In this document: positions 8,455 to 17,251 of the stretch, in pieces | Layout: the number at the start of each line of letters is the position of its first letter | Position numbering within the stretch: the stretch's first letter is position 1 | Assembly: GCF_002632465.1 (NCBI RefSeq) | Contig: NZ_NIBS01000001.1 | Location: forward strand, 197,304 to 261,303 | DNA length: 64,000 bases | From: Xenorhabdus budapestensis | Lineage (GTDB): Bacteria; Pseudomonadota; Gammaproteobacteria; Enterobacterales; Enterobacteriaceae | Direction of reading: 5' to 3' | Notes under the pieces: generated by a model | Databases searched by the model: none | Told to the model about the DNA's origin: nothing | What the model saw: only the letters and a program-made list of their open reading frames with translations | Program-made: the position numbers and the translations under genes

Positions 8455-9885
8455 ATGCCAGCTAATTTAAAAGTGCCCGGTGTTTATATTGAAGAAGATG
8501 CATCCCTTGCATTGTCTGTGAGTAACAGTCCAACTGCCGTGCCTGTTTTTATTGGTAAATTTACCCGAAAACCTGAGATGTCAACCCAAGCCTGTATTCG
8601 TATCAGCAATTGGCTTGAATTTACTTCCGCTTTTTCTTTGGCGCCAGTGACAGAAATTGTCATCCACTCTAGTCTTGAAGCTTCTTCTGATGGTGCAACA
8701 AAAAAAGAAGAGACCAAAAAAGAAAAAGTCGAAAATAAAGAGACTGAAACCCAAGAAAATCCCAAAATTCAATCTCTCCCGGCAGCCGAAGAAGAACCCA
8801 AAAAATGGATTCACAATATTGAGGAAGTCAATCTATCTCAAGCCGTAGAAGCTTTGAGGCTCTATTTTCAAAATGGGGGTGGAGCTTGTTATATCTACCC
8901 ATTAAACAATGTTAGTGACGATTTGGCTCTGTCCTCCATTCCCGAAGTGATAGAACAAAAAGGGGATATCACTTTGTTGGTTTGTCCAGAACAGGATCAG
9001 GATTATAAAAGTAAAGTCTATGGTGCAGTCAGCCCACTGTTGGATGATGACAAAGTGGGCTATTTTCTGATTGCAGATAGCCACAATGGTGAATCGACAC
9101 CTGGTGTAGGCAATGGCGCTAAGGTTGCCACTTATTATCCTCTGTTGGAAACAAACTTGAAATTATCTGCCTTACCTGACGATAAGGACGTTACTATCAG
9201 TGGGTATCAGGATGAATCAGGCAAAGATAAACTGAAAAATCTGGATGAATTCAGGAAAAAAGATAAAACGCTAGCACAAAAAATTGATACCAGATTGCAA
9301 CAGGAACAGCAACGTAACCTCACCATTCCTCCAAGTGCTGTTATTGCAGGAATTTATTGTAAAACAGATAACCAGCGTGGTGTCTGGAAAGCGCCAGCCA
9401 ACGTTGCACTTACAGGTATCAAAGGATTGACGGATAAAGTCGATGACGAACGACAAGGCGAGATGAATAACAAGGGCATTAATGTCATCCGTTCATTTAC
9501 TGATCGTGGTCTGATAGTTTGGGGAGCCCGTACTTGTACCGACATCAACGATACCCACTGGCGCTACATTCCTGTCCGTCGTTTGTTCAATTCTGTTGAA
9601 CGCGATATCCGCCAGGCACTGCGAGCCGTATTATTTGAAACCAATAATCAACCGACCTGGATGCGTGCCAGAGTTGCCGTTGACCAATATCTTTATGCCC
9701 TCTGGCAAAAAAATGCCCTGATGGGGGATCGGCCGGAAGAAGCTTATTTTGTCCATATTGGTCAGGGTATCACCATGTCTGATGCTGATATCAAACAAGG
9801 CAAAATGATTATGAAAGTAGGTCTGGCCGCAGTACGACCGGCTGAATTTATCGTTCTGCAATTTACGCAGGATGTTGCTCAGTAA
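8455..9885 (+). CDS. pvc3: eCIS sheath protein Pvc3/Afp3 with a charged insertion
   Basis: A 476-residue paralogue of Pvc2 sharing the N-terminus (KVPGVYIEEDASLALSVSNSPTAVPVFIG) and C-terminal sheath domain (TIPPSAVIAGIY, RGVWKAPANVAL, VWGARTCTDINDTHWRYIPVRRLFNSVERD, KVGLAAVRPAEFIVLQFTQ). It is about 120 residues longer than Pvc2. Part of the difference is a Lys/Glu-rich stretch at residues 79-118, which looks flexible, and part is a larger outer domain around residues 120-290. In Afp and PVC particles the Pvc3-type subunit forms part of the sheath, so these residues should face the outside. The overlap in pattern with Pvc2 and Pvc4 indicates gene duplication. Confidence 0.94.
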   Translation: MPANLKVPGVYIEEDASLALSVSNSPTAVPVFIGKFTRKPEMSTQACIRISNWLEFTSAFSLAPVTEIVIHSSLEASSDGATKKEETKKEKVENKETETQENPKIQSLPAAEEEPKKWIHNIEEVNLSQAVEALRLYFQNGGGACYIYPLNNVSDDLALSSIPEVIEQKGDITLLVCPEQDQDYKSKVYGAVSPLLDDDKVGYFLIADSHNGESTPGVGNGAKVATYYPLLETNLKLSALPDDKDVTISGYQDESGKDKLKNLDEFRKKDKTLAQKIDTRLQQEQQRNLTIPPSAVIAGIYCKTDNQRGVWKAPANVALTGIKGLTDKVDDERQGEMNNKGINVIRSFTDRGLIVWGARTCTDINDTHWRYIPVRRLFNSVERDIRQALRAVLFETNNQPTWMRARVAVDQYLYALWQKNALMGDRPEEAYFVHIGQGITMSDADIKQGKMIMKVGLAAVRPAEFIVLQFTQDVAQ

Positions 9886-9945
9886 TCTCCGTGACTAAAC
9901 ATCAGGCACTGTATTAGCAGTGCCTATCTCACTCAATTAAAGGAG

Positions 9946-11160
9946 ATGATGATGGAAAGAATTCAACCGGGAGTAACCTTAACAGAGAGTATCATCACTA
10001 CAGGTCAGCAAGAGATACCTAGTGCAGTACCGGTATTTATTGGCTATACATCCCACAATTCACAACAAGCAAAAACTGCGGTTCGTATCGATAATCTGGC
10101 GGAATATACCCGGCTATTTGGCGACAATCATTTGATGGCGTGGGCGGTCAGGCACTATTTCGATAATGGCGGGCAACAGGCTTTTGTCTTACCGCTGCAA
10201 GGAAAGATGCCCTCAGCAAACATAACCCAAGCGGAAGCTGGAGCACTGATGACAGCATTAAGCTCTGATGCGGTAGCAGAAGCTATTGGTGGTGAAACGC
10301 AGATTACCCTGATTTTGGCGCCGGATATCACTCGACTGAATGACAGTGTGATTGATGACCAACACACTTTAGTTAATTTGTGGTCTGAAGGTTGGATGAC
10401 ATTGCTGCAATTGAGTCAGATCCGCGCCAATCTTTTTGTGCTGCTGGATGCGCCGGATGAGGTTAAACAGGCCCGGCAATGTCTGGAAGGTCTCTCGTCA
10501 GAGTATCGCCAATGGGGAGCCGCTTATTGGCCTCGGCTGGAAACCATTTATCAGGATATATCCAGCCCGCAAAATATCGTGCTCTCTCCCACCGCAGCCA
10601 TTGCGGCAGTTATCCAGCACACAGATAGTGAAGTCGGCGTGTGGAAAGCACCAGCCAATATTGCCTTATCCCAAGTTATTCGTCCGGCTAAGTCTTATCT
10701 TCAAGGGAGTGCACTATTTAACGCCAACGGCACTTCACTCAATGTGATCCGCACTTTCCCCGGCAAAGGTATACGTGTATGGGGATGCCGCACACTGGAA
10801 AACAGGGACAGCTCGCCGTGGCGCTACCTGCAAACGCGACGTCTGGTTTCTCATGTTACCGTTCATTTGACGCAATTAGCCCGTATGTACGTCTTTGAAC
10901 CCAATAACGAACTGACGTGGATGAAATGCAAGGGGCAAAGCTATAACTGGTTACGGCAACTGTGGTTACAGGGCGGCTTGTACGGTTCACGGGAAGATGA
11001 GGCATTTACTGTGTTGTTAGGCGTAAATGAAACGATGACTGAAGAGGATATCCGTGCCGGGAAAATGATCATGAAAGTCGCCTTGGCCGTTTTGTCTCCC
11101 GCTGAATTTATCGAAATCAGTTTAGTGTTTGATACCCAAACGGGAGCGCTTTTGTCTTAG
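9946..11160 (+). CDS. pvc4: eCIS sheath protein Pvc4/Afp4
   Basis: Third sheath paralogue, 404 residues. It has the diverged N-terminus RIQPGVTLTESI, then VPVFIGYTS, and the shared C-terminal core: SPTAAIAAVIQHTDSEVGVWKAPANIAL, IRVWGCRTLENRDSSPWRYLQTRRLVSHV, ELTWMKCKGQSYNWLRQLWLQGGLYG, and MKVALAVLSPAEFIEISLVF. In Afp-type particles this subunit makes the first sheath ring next to the baseplate, consistent with its larger divergence from Pvc2/Pvc3. The start ATG at 9946 follows AAGGAG; a second ATG comes 3 and 6 bases later, so the first residue is uncertain by one or two codons. Confidence 0.93.
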   Translation: MMMERIQPGVTLTESIITTGQQEIPSAVPVFIGYTSHNSQQAKTAVRIDNLAEYTRLFGDNHLMAWAVRHYFDNGGQQAFVLPLQGKMPSANITQAEAGALMTALSSDAVAEAIGGETQITLILAPDITRLNDSVIDDQHTLVNLWSEGWMTLLQLSQIRANLFVLLDAPDEVKQARQCLEGLSSEYRQWGAAYWPRLETIYQDISSPQNIVLSPTAAIAAVIQHTDSEVGVWKAPANIALSQVIRPAKSYLQGSALFNANGTSLNVIRTFPGKGIRVWGCRTLENRDSSPWRYLQTRRLVSHVTVHLTQLARMYVFEPNNELTWMKCKGQSYNWLRQLWLQGGLYGSREDEAFTVLLGVNETMTEEDIRAGKMIMKVALAVLSPAEFIEISLVFDTQTGALLS

Positions 11161-11174
11161 AAGGAAAGAGCACA

Positions 11175-11633
11175 ATGAAAGATTATTACACCCCTGTGGT
11201 ATCCCACCGCTTTATGGCGAGTTTTATTTTTAATGGCATTCCTGATCCGCTGGATATCCGTTTCCAACACATTTCTGGTCTGAGCCGTGAACTTCAAATC
11301 ACTCAACACAGTCAAGGCGGCGAGAATGCCCGCAATAACTATCTGGCCGAGAAGATCCAACACGGCACATTAACACTGGAGCGCGGTGTGATGACCGTTT
11401 CTCCTTTGACCTGGATGTTTGATCGGGTATTGCGCGGTGAGAAAATCGCTTATGCGGATGTGGTGATTATGCTGTTAAACGAAAATTCACTGCCTTTATC
11501 CAGTTGGACGTTGAGCAACGCCTTACCGGTACGCTGGCAAACCAGCGACTTTGATGCGAACAGTAACGCCATCTTGGTGAATACCCTTGAGCTTCGCTAT
11601 CAGGATATGTGCTGGTTGGGAGTCAAAGTATGA
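11175..11633 (+). CDS. pvc5: eCIS inner tube initiator Pvc5/Afp5
   Basis: A 152-residue gp19/Hcp-like protein related to Pvc1. The same architecture is visible: PVVSHRFMASFIFNGIPDPLDIRFQHISGLSREL, the GTLTLERGVM strand, a WMFDRVLRGE helix, SWTLSNALPVRWQTSDFDANSNAILVNTLELRYQDM. In Afp-type particles this paralogue forms the first tube layer joining the spike hub to the Pvc1 tube. It begins 14 bases after pvc4 (RBS AAGGAAAG) and its stop overlaps the pvc6 start (ATGA), indicating translational coupling. Confidence 0.93.
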   Translation: MKDYYTPVVSHRFMASFIFNGIPDPLDIRFQHISGLSRELQITQHSQGGENARNNYLAEKIQHGTLTLERGVMTVSPLTWMFDRVLRGEKIAYADVVIMLLNENSLPLSSWTLSNALPVRWQTSDFDANSNAILVNTLELRYQDMCWLGVKV

Positions 11634-11827
11634 CAGTAGAAATCAGAGAGTTAATTATTCAGGCAAAAGTGGTTTCATCAGCACCAATATTACCAACACA
11701 AGCGACTGGATCAGTTCAACAAGGCCATTCTTTGATGCAGGAAAGTCTGGATGAAGCAATTTGGGTTGAGAAAATTAAACGCGAAGTGTTGGCGGCATTA
11801 CGCGATGAGGAAGGGTGGCGTCCATGA
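11630..11827 (+). CDS. pvc6: Small conserved eCIS protein Pvc6/Afp6
   Basis: A 65-residue protein starting MTVEIRELIIQAKVV and ending EKIKREVLAALRDEEGWRP. Proteins of this size and start occupy the same slot in PVC and Afp cassettes and in DUF5908-type loci; no structural role has been clearly assigned. I start it at 11630, where ATGA overlaps the pvc5 stop, not at an upstream in-frame ATG at 11609 that would lie inside pvc5. Its own stop overlaps the pvc7 start by ATGA. Confidence 0.85.
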   Translation: MTVEIRELIIQAKVVSSAPILPTQATGSVQQGHSLMQESLDEAIWVEKIKREVLAALRDEEGWRP

Positions 11828-12510
11828 GTTTAATAGAACGTGGTTTAGCGAAGCTGACCATTAACGCTTATAAAGACAGGGAAGGAAAAATACGGGCAGG
11901 CACCATTCAGGCTATATATAACCCCGATTCCCTGCAACTGGATTACCAAACGGATTACCAACAATCCCAGGCGATTAATAGCGAAAAACAGAGCAGCATT
12001 TATGTACAGGCCAAGCCCGCAGGCTTATCCCTTGAGTTGATTTTTGACGCCACAATGCCGGGTAACAAAACTCCCGTTGAAGCTCAGCTAATGCAGCTTA
12101 AGCAATTGTGCAGCGTAGATGCCACCAGTAATGAAACGCGATTCCTGCAAATTAAATGGGGGAAAATGCGTTGGGAAAACCGCGGCTATTTTGCCGGCAG
12201 AGTAAAAGGCTTATCGGTCAATTACACCTTATTTGATCGTGATGCTACCCCTTTGCGGGCGCGGGTCATCCTGGCATTGGTGGCGGATGAAAGTCTGGTC
12301 TTACAGGAGACAGAGCAAAACCTGAAATCACCGGCGAAAATCGCCTTACGGGTACAGGATGGTGTTTCACTGTCTCTGATGGCGGCCAGCACAGCCTCAA
12401 CGCTGTCTGGTGGTGTCGATTATCTGACGCTGGCTTGGCAAAACGGCCTGGATAATCTTAACGGATTTGCTCCGGGTGAGATATTGCAGGCCACCAGAGG
12501 AGACACCTGA
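11824..12510 (+). CDS. pvc7: eCIS hub adaptor Pvc7/Afp7
   Basis: A 228-residue protein corresponding to the tube-to-spike adaptor that carries a LysM-like domain in Afp/PVC particles. It starts MSLIERGLAKLTINAY and contains IYNPDSLQLDYQTDYQQ, LSLELIFDATMPG, and GYFAGRVKGLSVNYTLFDRDATPLRARV, all typical of CIS tube-adaptor proteins. I chose ATG 11824, which forms an ATGA overlap with the pvc6 stop and has AGGAAGG upstream; a GTG at 11815 is possible but less well placed. Its TGA overlaps the pvc8 ATG (TGATG). Confidence 0.9.
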   Translation: MSLIERGLAKLTINAYKDREGKIRAGTIQAIYNPDSLQLDYQTDYQQSQAINSEKQSSIYVQAKPAGLSLELIFDATMPGNKTPVEAQLMQLKQLCSVDATSNETRFLQIKWGKMRWENRGYFAGRVKGLSVNYTLFDRDATPLRARVILALVADESLVLQETEQNLKSPAKIALRVQDGVSLSLMAASTASTLSGGVDYLTLAWQNGLDNLNGFAPGEILQATRGDT

Positions 12511-14126
12511 TGAGCCATCAACTGAAAATCATTGCAGATGGCAAGGTTCTGTCACTGTTGGCCGCCGTTGATGTAGATACCTATTACCGTGTTAACAGCA
12601 TCCCTTGTGCAACGCTGAAACTCAGCTTGCCGGACAGGCCGCTTTCCGCTTTTAGTCAAGCAGATGTACAAGCAGAACTGGCTCATTGTCAGGCAGGGAA
12701 AACCTTGCGTCTGAAAGTAATTGATGGTGGCAGGAAATCGGTACTGTTCAATGGCCTGATTACCCGTAACACGTTGAAGATCAAAAACAAGCAATTATTG
12801 CTTACTTTGGTCATCAGACATCGGTTGCAGCTAATGGTTGATACTCAGCACTCACAACTGTTTAAGGCCAGTAACGAAAAAAACATTCTGAACACCTTAT
12901 TGAATCAGGCGGGTATCAAGGCGCATTTTGAACAGATAGCCGCATTAGATCAAAAACATGAGCAAATGGTGCAATTTCGTTGTTCAGACTGGCGTTTTCT
13001 GTTGTGCCGTCTATCGGCAACCGGCGTGTGGTTGTTGCCAACGACAGAAGGCGTTCAGCTTGTCCAGCCTGAATCCCTGAAATCTAACCCAATCCATACC
13101 CTGAAAAGTCGCGGGGATGAGAAAAAAGATATCATCGTCAAAGATGCCAATTGGCAGTTTGATAACCATCTTAACCCTGCTTCGCTGGAAGTCAGTGGTT
13201 GGGATATCAGCAAACAACAGGAATTATCAGGCGGTCGCCACAGCAGTGTTGCCGTGGGTAAAGCGGCTCTCTCCCCTGACAGGCTGGCATCTTTAAATAA
13301 AACAAGTTGGGACATTCGCTATAGCAGCCCGTTAACTACTCAGGAAAGTGGCTATTTGGCACAGGGGCTGTTGCTGAATCAGCGTATCTCTGGTGTTACA
13401 GGCGAGTTCTTGCTTAAAGGTAATGGACGTTATCAGTTAGGGGACAACATTCAATTGACCGGATTCGGTGCACAATTGGATGGAACTGCAAGCATTACTG
13501 CGGTTCGTCATCGTTTTAACCGACGAATTGACTGGGAAACCACTTTGAGCATTGGCCTACAACAGGAACACCTGCCGATGCTACCCGATGCCACCGAACT
13601 CCACATTGCAATAGTCGCGAAATATCAGCAAGACAAAGCAGCCCTGAACCGCATTCCAATTATTCTGCCAGTATTGAATCGTCCGAATGAATTCTTATGG
13701 GCCAGATTGGGGAAACCTTACGCCAGCCACGAAAGCGGTTTCTGTTTTTATCCAGAGCCCGGCGACGAAGTGATTGTTGGCTTTTTTGAAAATGACCCAC
13801 GTTATCCGGTGATTCTGGGCGCAATGCACAACCCGAAAAATAAAGCACCTTTAGAACCTACCCAGGATAATCAAGAAAAAGTGCTGGTGGTGAAAAAAGG
13901 AGAAACTCAACAACAAATCAGGATTGATGGCAAAAAGAAAATAATCCAAATGAATGCAGGAGAAAACCAAATAGAACTCCAGCAGGATAAAGATATTTCC
14001 TTGTCAACGAAAAAAGAATTAACGCTGAAAGCACAAACCATGAATGCCCAAATGGATAAATCGCTCAATCTGTCTGGCAAAAACAGTGTTGAGATCAAGG
14101 GTGGCAAAATTAATCTTACCCAGTGA
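12510..14126 (+). CDS. pvc8: eCIS VgrG-like central spike Pvc8/Afp8
   Basis: The 538-residue spike protein combines a gp27-like hub (residues 1 to about 350, with MVQFRCSDWRFLLCRLSATGVWLLP) and an OB-fold/gp5-like domain (around residues 380-450: NEFLWARLGKPYASHESGFCFYPEPGDEVIVGFFENDPRYPVILG). A C-terminal triple-stranded beta-helix region has repeated short strands (IRIDGKKKIIQMNAGENQIELQQDKDISLSTKKELTLKAQ). It would form the trimeric needle under the tube and bind the Pvc10 tip. Length is usual for Afp8/Pvc8. It carries no extra C-terminal effector domain. Confidence 0.94.
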   Translation: MSHQLKIIADGKVLSLLAAVDVDTYYRVNSIPCATLKLSLPDRPLSAFSQADVQAELAHCQAGKTLRLKVIDGGRKSVLFNGLITRNTLKIKNKQLLLTLVIRHRLQLMVDTQHSQLFKASNEKNILNTLLNQAGIKAHFEQIAALDQKHEQMVQFRCSDWRFLLCRLSATGVWLLPTTEGVQLVQPESLKSNPIHTLKSRGDEKKDIIVKDANWQFDNHLNPASLEVSGWDISKQQELSGGRHSSVAVGKAALSPDRLASLNKTSWDIRYSSPLTTQESGYLAQGLLLNQRISGVTGEFLLKGNGRYQLGDNIQLTGFGAQLDGTASITAVRHRFNRRIDWETTLSIGLQQEHLPMLPDATELHIAIVAKYQQDKAALNRIPIILPVLNRPNEFLWARLGKPYASHESGFCFYPEPGDEVIVGFFENDPRYPVILGAMHNPKNKAPLEPTQDNQEKVLVVKKGETQQQIRIDGKKKIIQMNAGENQIELQQDKDISLSTKKELTLKAQTMNAQMDKSLNLSGKNSVEIKGGKINLTQ

Positions 14127-14136
14127 AAGGTGAACA

Positions 14137-14559
14137 ATGGAAAACCAAATACTGACACAACTCTATGGTCGTGGTTGGGCTTTTCCTCCCGCGTTTTCCC
14201 TTGAAAAGGGGGTGGAAATGGCTGAAGGAGCAGCAGATGTGCGCCAAAGTTTGCACATTCTGTTCAAAACTGAGCCGGGGGAACGCCTGATGCGTGAAAA
14301 TTATGGTTGCGGATTAAATGATTTTATGTTTGAAAATATCCGTAACGAACTGTTTGCTGAAATTGAGTCCCATATTCATGACAGCGTATTACGTTATGAA
14401 TCACGGGCAGATATTACCGATATCCAGGTTCGTCAGTCACCAAATAATAAGAGTACCTTGCAAATTCAGATTATGTATCGCCTGCGGGGAAGTGATATCA
14501 ATCAGAAAATTCAAGGAACACTGGCGCTGAGTGAAGACCGGAGGATGGAGGTAATATGA
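14137..14559 (+). CDS. pvc9: eCIS gp25-like baseplate wedge protein Pvc9/Afp9
   Basis: A 140-residue T4 gp25 homologue. It shows the family core EMAEGAADVRQSLHILFKTEPGERLMRENYGCGLNDFMFEN, the GERLMRPxFG-like motif being diagnostic, followed by an IESHIHDSVLRYESRADI helix. gp25 proteins nucleate sheath assembly on the baseplate and lack lysozyme activity despite the family name. It starts 10 bases after pvc8 with AAAGGTG upstream and overlaps pvc10 by four bases (ATGA). Confidence 0.94.
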   Translation: MENQILTQLYGRGWAFPPAFSLEKGVEMAEGAADVRQSLHILFKTEPGERLMRENYGCGLNDFMFENIRNELFAEIESHIHDSVLRYESRADITDIQVRQSPNNKSTLQIQIMYRLRGSDINQKIQGTLALSEDRRMEVI

Positions 14560-14987
14560 GTGAACTCATTGTAGTTGACGGTGACACGCTACAGTTTGAG
14601 CCTCAATTTGGCAGTCGAAAGTTGAACATTCCCGGTCTGGTTAAAATCAAAGGTACAGGGCATGCTCAGGTAAACGGCAAAAAAGTCTGCATTTTGGGTG
14701 ATGAGAAACGGGTTACTGTTTCTGCAACTTATACCACAACAACCCATATGACGCCGGGAAATGGCACCATTACTATCACGGCGTTAGATAGCAGTCAGCA
14801 AGCCCTTCACTGTACCAGTGGTGCCGCCTTAATTATCAAAGGGCAAAAATTTACAACCGTGTTTACGCCTCAATCACCAGCCATAAATAATACTGTGAAT
14901 CCACCTCAACCTGACCCAAATTACCCAAGCCCCTCATCAGGCAAAGGCAGTTTTATCACGCAACAAAACTTTGCCACCGTAAATTAA
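14556..14987 (+). CDS. pvc10: eCIS PAAR-like spike tip Pvc10/Afp10
   Basis: A 143-residue protein that should cap the VgrG-like spike as the piercing tip. It is a Gly-, Thr- and His-containing beta-rich chain (GLVKIKGTGHAQVNGKKVCILGDEKRV, TTHMTPGNGTITI) as in PAAR-like proteins, with the last 30 residues Pro/Ser/Asn-rich. Its position after the gp25 gene matches the PVC/Afp order. There is no fused toxin domain. Confidence 0.88.
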   Translation: MSELIVVDGDTLQFEPQFGSRKLNIPGLVKIKGTGHAQVNGKKVCILGDEKRVTVSATYTTTTHMTPGNGTITITALDSSQQALHCTSGAALIIKGQKFTTVFTPQSPAINNTVNPPQPDPNYPSPSSGKGSFITQQNFATVN

Positions 14988-15071
14988 GGCATTGGCTGAA
15001 TCAAATAGAAATTAAATGGTGTGAATAATCACTTATTCACAGAGGAATCGCTGTGCCAAACAGGTGATATT

Positions 15072-17249
15072 ATGGAATTGACTGAGTTAAATAAAAAATT
15101 GTCAGACTTGGTGCCGATGAGCGATTTTAAATTAGATAATCGAACCAGTTTGCAATTACTCCAATATATTGAGGAGTACACTAAAATAATTCCCTTTAAT
15201 CAAACCGATAAGCATTGGAATGATTTTTTCTTTATGGCGGATAATACGCCGGAGAAACTTGCCGAATTATATCAGGGGAAAATCGAAGCCAATGGGGAAT
15301 TATTACCTCATCAAGCTTTTCTGTTAGTGGTATTACGATTACTGGAAACACCAATATCTTTATTTAATGCCTTACCGGCGGCGCATCGCAATCTCTATTA
15401 CCGGGCACTTTTGGGGTTATCTCCCCGTCCGGCACAACCGGATCAAGTCGCCTTATCTGTAGAACTGAATACCACAGTAACAGAACAACTACTCACTAAA
15501 GGCACTTTATTTGAAGCAGGGCAAGATGAACAAGGCAATGCCTTGCAATATGCGTTGGACACCAGTCTGCTGGCGAATCGTGGCTATATCAGTGACTTGC
15601 GCTGGCTCCGTCAAAAAGAACAACAACAATGGATTACCGCGACTCCTTGGGATTCACAAGCACAATTATCATTGCCATCTGATGGAATTCGGTTATTCAG
15701 TGAAACTGATACGGATAAATCTGTATTGGGTGGCGTATTAATGACTTCTGCACAACTGGCGATGGAAGAAGGGATAAGAAAGATAACTGTTACCTTTGAT
15801 AAAGATATTGATAGCCAAAATCTGGTGGCTCAAATCAGTAGTGGAAACCAGTGGCTAATCTTGATTGCTGAGGGAAAGGGAACAGAGGTCATACTAACGC
15901 TTTCAGATAAAGAGCCAGCAATCAGTGCCCCGGAGGGGTTGGATAATCTTGTTTTCAGTAAGCCGGTGCTCAGACTACAGGGAAAAGACAGTCAGACATT
16001 GCCTACAGTAACCGCACTAAAGGTGCAAGAAACAACTATAGACAAAGTTTCATTCAAGACATATCACTTAACCCCCTTTGGTTATAGCCCTGAAATTGAG
16101 CCGTTGGAAGAGAACCCCACGTTATACCTTGGTATCACCGACGTCGAGCCGGGGCAAACCTTATCGCTGTATTGGAAATTAAAATCGCCGCAGCAACCTA
16201 AAAAGGTTTCTTGGTATTACCTGAATAATAAGAATCAATGGGCAACATTGGATGCGTGGGTCAATGATGAAACCCAACACCTGTATCAAGATGGCATCTG
16301 GCAAGTTGTTCTGCCTGCGGATGCTTCCGCTCAGTCTACCCGGATGCCAACAGGGCGCCATTGGTTAAAAGCCGTCGTGGTAATACCCACACACGAAGGT
16401 TCATGGGGAAAAAAACCTTGGTTATACGGCTTGATCTATAACGCCATGACAGCAACATTGGTGAACGTCAATAGCATCAGTGACAGCCATTTCTTAACGC
16501 CATTACTGGCAGACACTATTCAACGCCCTGTTGAACCCATGGTTGTGGTGGCTTCGATCAATCAGCCTTGGCCGTCGTGGAATGGACGTGTACCGGAATC
16601 CTACAGCGCCTTTTTTGAACGGGGAGCCCAACATCTGTCCCACCGTAACCGGGCCTTAACTTGGGGCAATATGGCGACACTGTTAAAAGAGCGTTATGTC
16701 AGTATCTTTGATGTTAAGTACCCCAGCAATGATGAGCTCACGCGAGTCCCCGCACTGAAGAAACAGCAACTGACGATCATTCCCGCCAATCGATACAACG
16801 ACAGTGATGACCCTTTGCGTCCGGTGCTAAACCCGGCACGCCTGCAAGAAATGGCAGAGTGGTTACAGCAAAAAGGCTCTCCCTGGGCTGAGATTGAGAT
16901 CAGCAATCCTCAATACGTTAAGGTAATAATCAATTACCAGGTGATTTTTAAGCCAGACGTTAACGAAGATTTTGGTTATCGCCAGCTACGACAGCAAATT
17001 AGTGAGACATATATGCCCTGGAGCGTCGATGAGCGACGCCCTGTTATGTTGAATAACAGCATTAATTATTACCAGTTACTGGCGACCATTCAGCAACAGC
17101 CGCTGGTTGCGCGAGTTACTTGTCTAACACTGCGTCGGTCAGATGCGGCTAAAGACAGTGATATCACCGTATCAGTGGAAGCCAAAGATAATGAAGTGCT
17201 GATTTTAGTCTGGGAAGCAGAAGACAAGCTGCAATACCGAGGAAATTAA
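15072..17249 (+). CDS. pvc11: eCIS baseplate protein Pvc11/Afp11 (gp6/J-like)
   Basis: About 725 residues; a baseplate component that with Pvc12 forms the wedge ring around the hub. Typical stretches are NLYYRALLGLSPRPAQPDQVALSVELN near residue 115-140, TLYLGITDVEPGQTLSLYWKL in the middle and YSAFFERGAQHLSHRNRALTWGNMATLLKERYVSIFDVKYP in the C-terminal J-like part. I prefer ATG 15072 (AGGTGA just upstream, start MELTELNKKLSDLVP); a GTG at 15021 in the same frame would add 17 residues with no good RBS. The gene ends two bases before pvc12. Confidence 0.92.
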   Translation: MELTELNKKLSDLVPMSDFKLDNRTSLQLLQYIEEYTKIIPFNQTDKHWNDFFFMADNTPEKLAELYQGKIEANGELLPHQAFLLVVLRLLETPISLFNALPAAHRNLYYRALLGLSPRPAQPDQVALSVELNTTVTEQLLTKGTLFEAGQDEQGNALQYALDTSLLANRGYISDLRWLRQKEQQQWITATPWDSQAQLSLPSDGIRLFSETDTDKSVLGGVLMTSAQLAMEEGIRKITVTFDKDIDSQNLVAQISSGNQWLILIAEGKGTEVILTLSDKEPAISAPEGLDNLVFSKPVLRLQGKDSQTLPTVTALKVQETTIDKVSFKTYHLTPFGYSPEIEPLEENPTLYLGITDVEPGQTLSLYWKLKSPQQPKKVSWYYLNNKNQWATLDAWVNDETQHLYQDGIWQVVLPADASAQSTRMPTGRHWLKAVVVIPTHEGSWGKKPWLYGLIYNAMTATLVNVNSISDSHFLTPLLADTIQRPVEPMVVVASINQPWPSWNGRVPESYSAFFERGAQHLSHRNRALTWGNMATLLKERYVSIFDVKYPSNDELTRVPALKKQQLTIIPANRYNDSDDPLRPVLNPARLQEMAEWLQQKGSPWAEIEISNPQYVKVIINYQVIFKPDVNEDFGYRQLRQQISETYMPWSVDERRPVMLNNSINYYQLLATIQQQPLVARVTCLTLRRSDAAKDSDITVSVEAKDNEVLILVWEAEDKLQYRGN

Positions 17250-17251
17250 CT

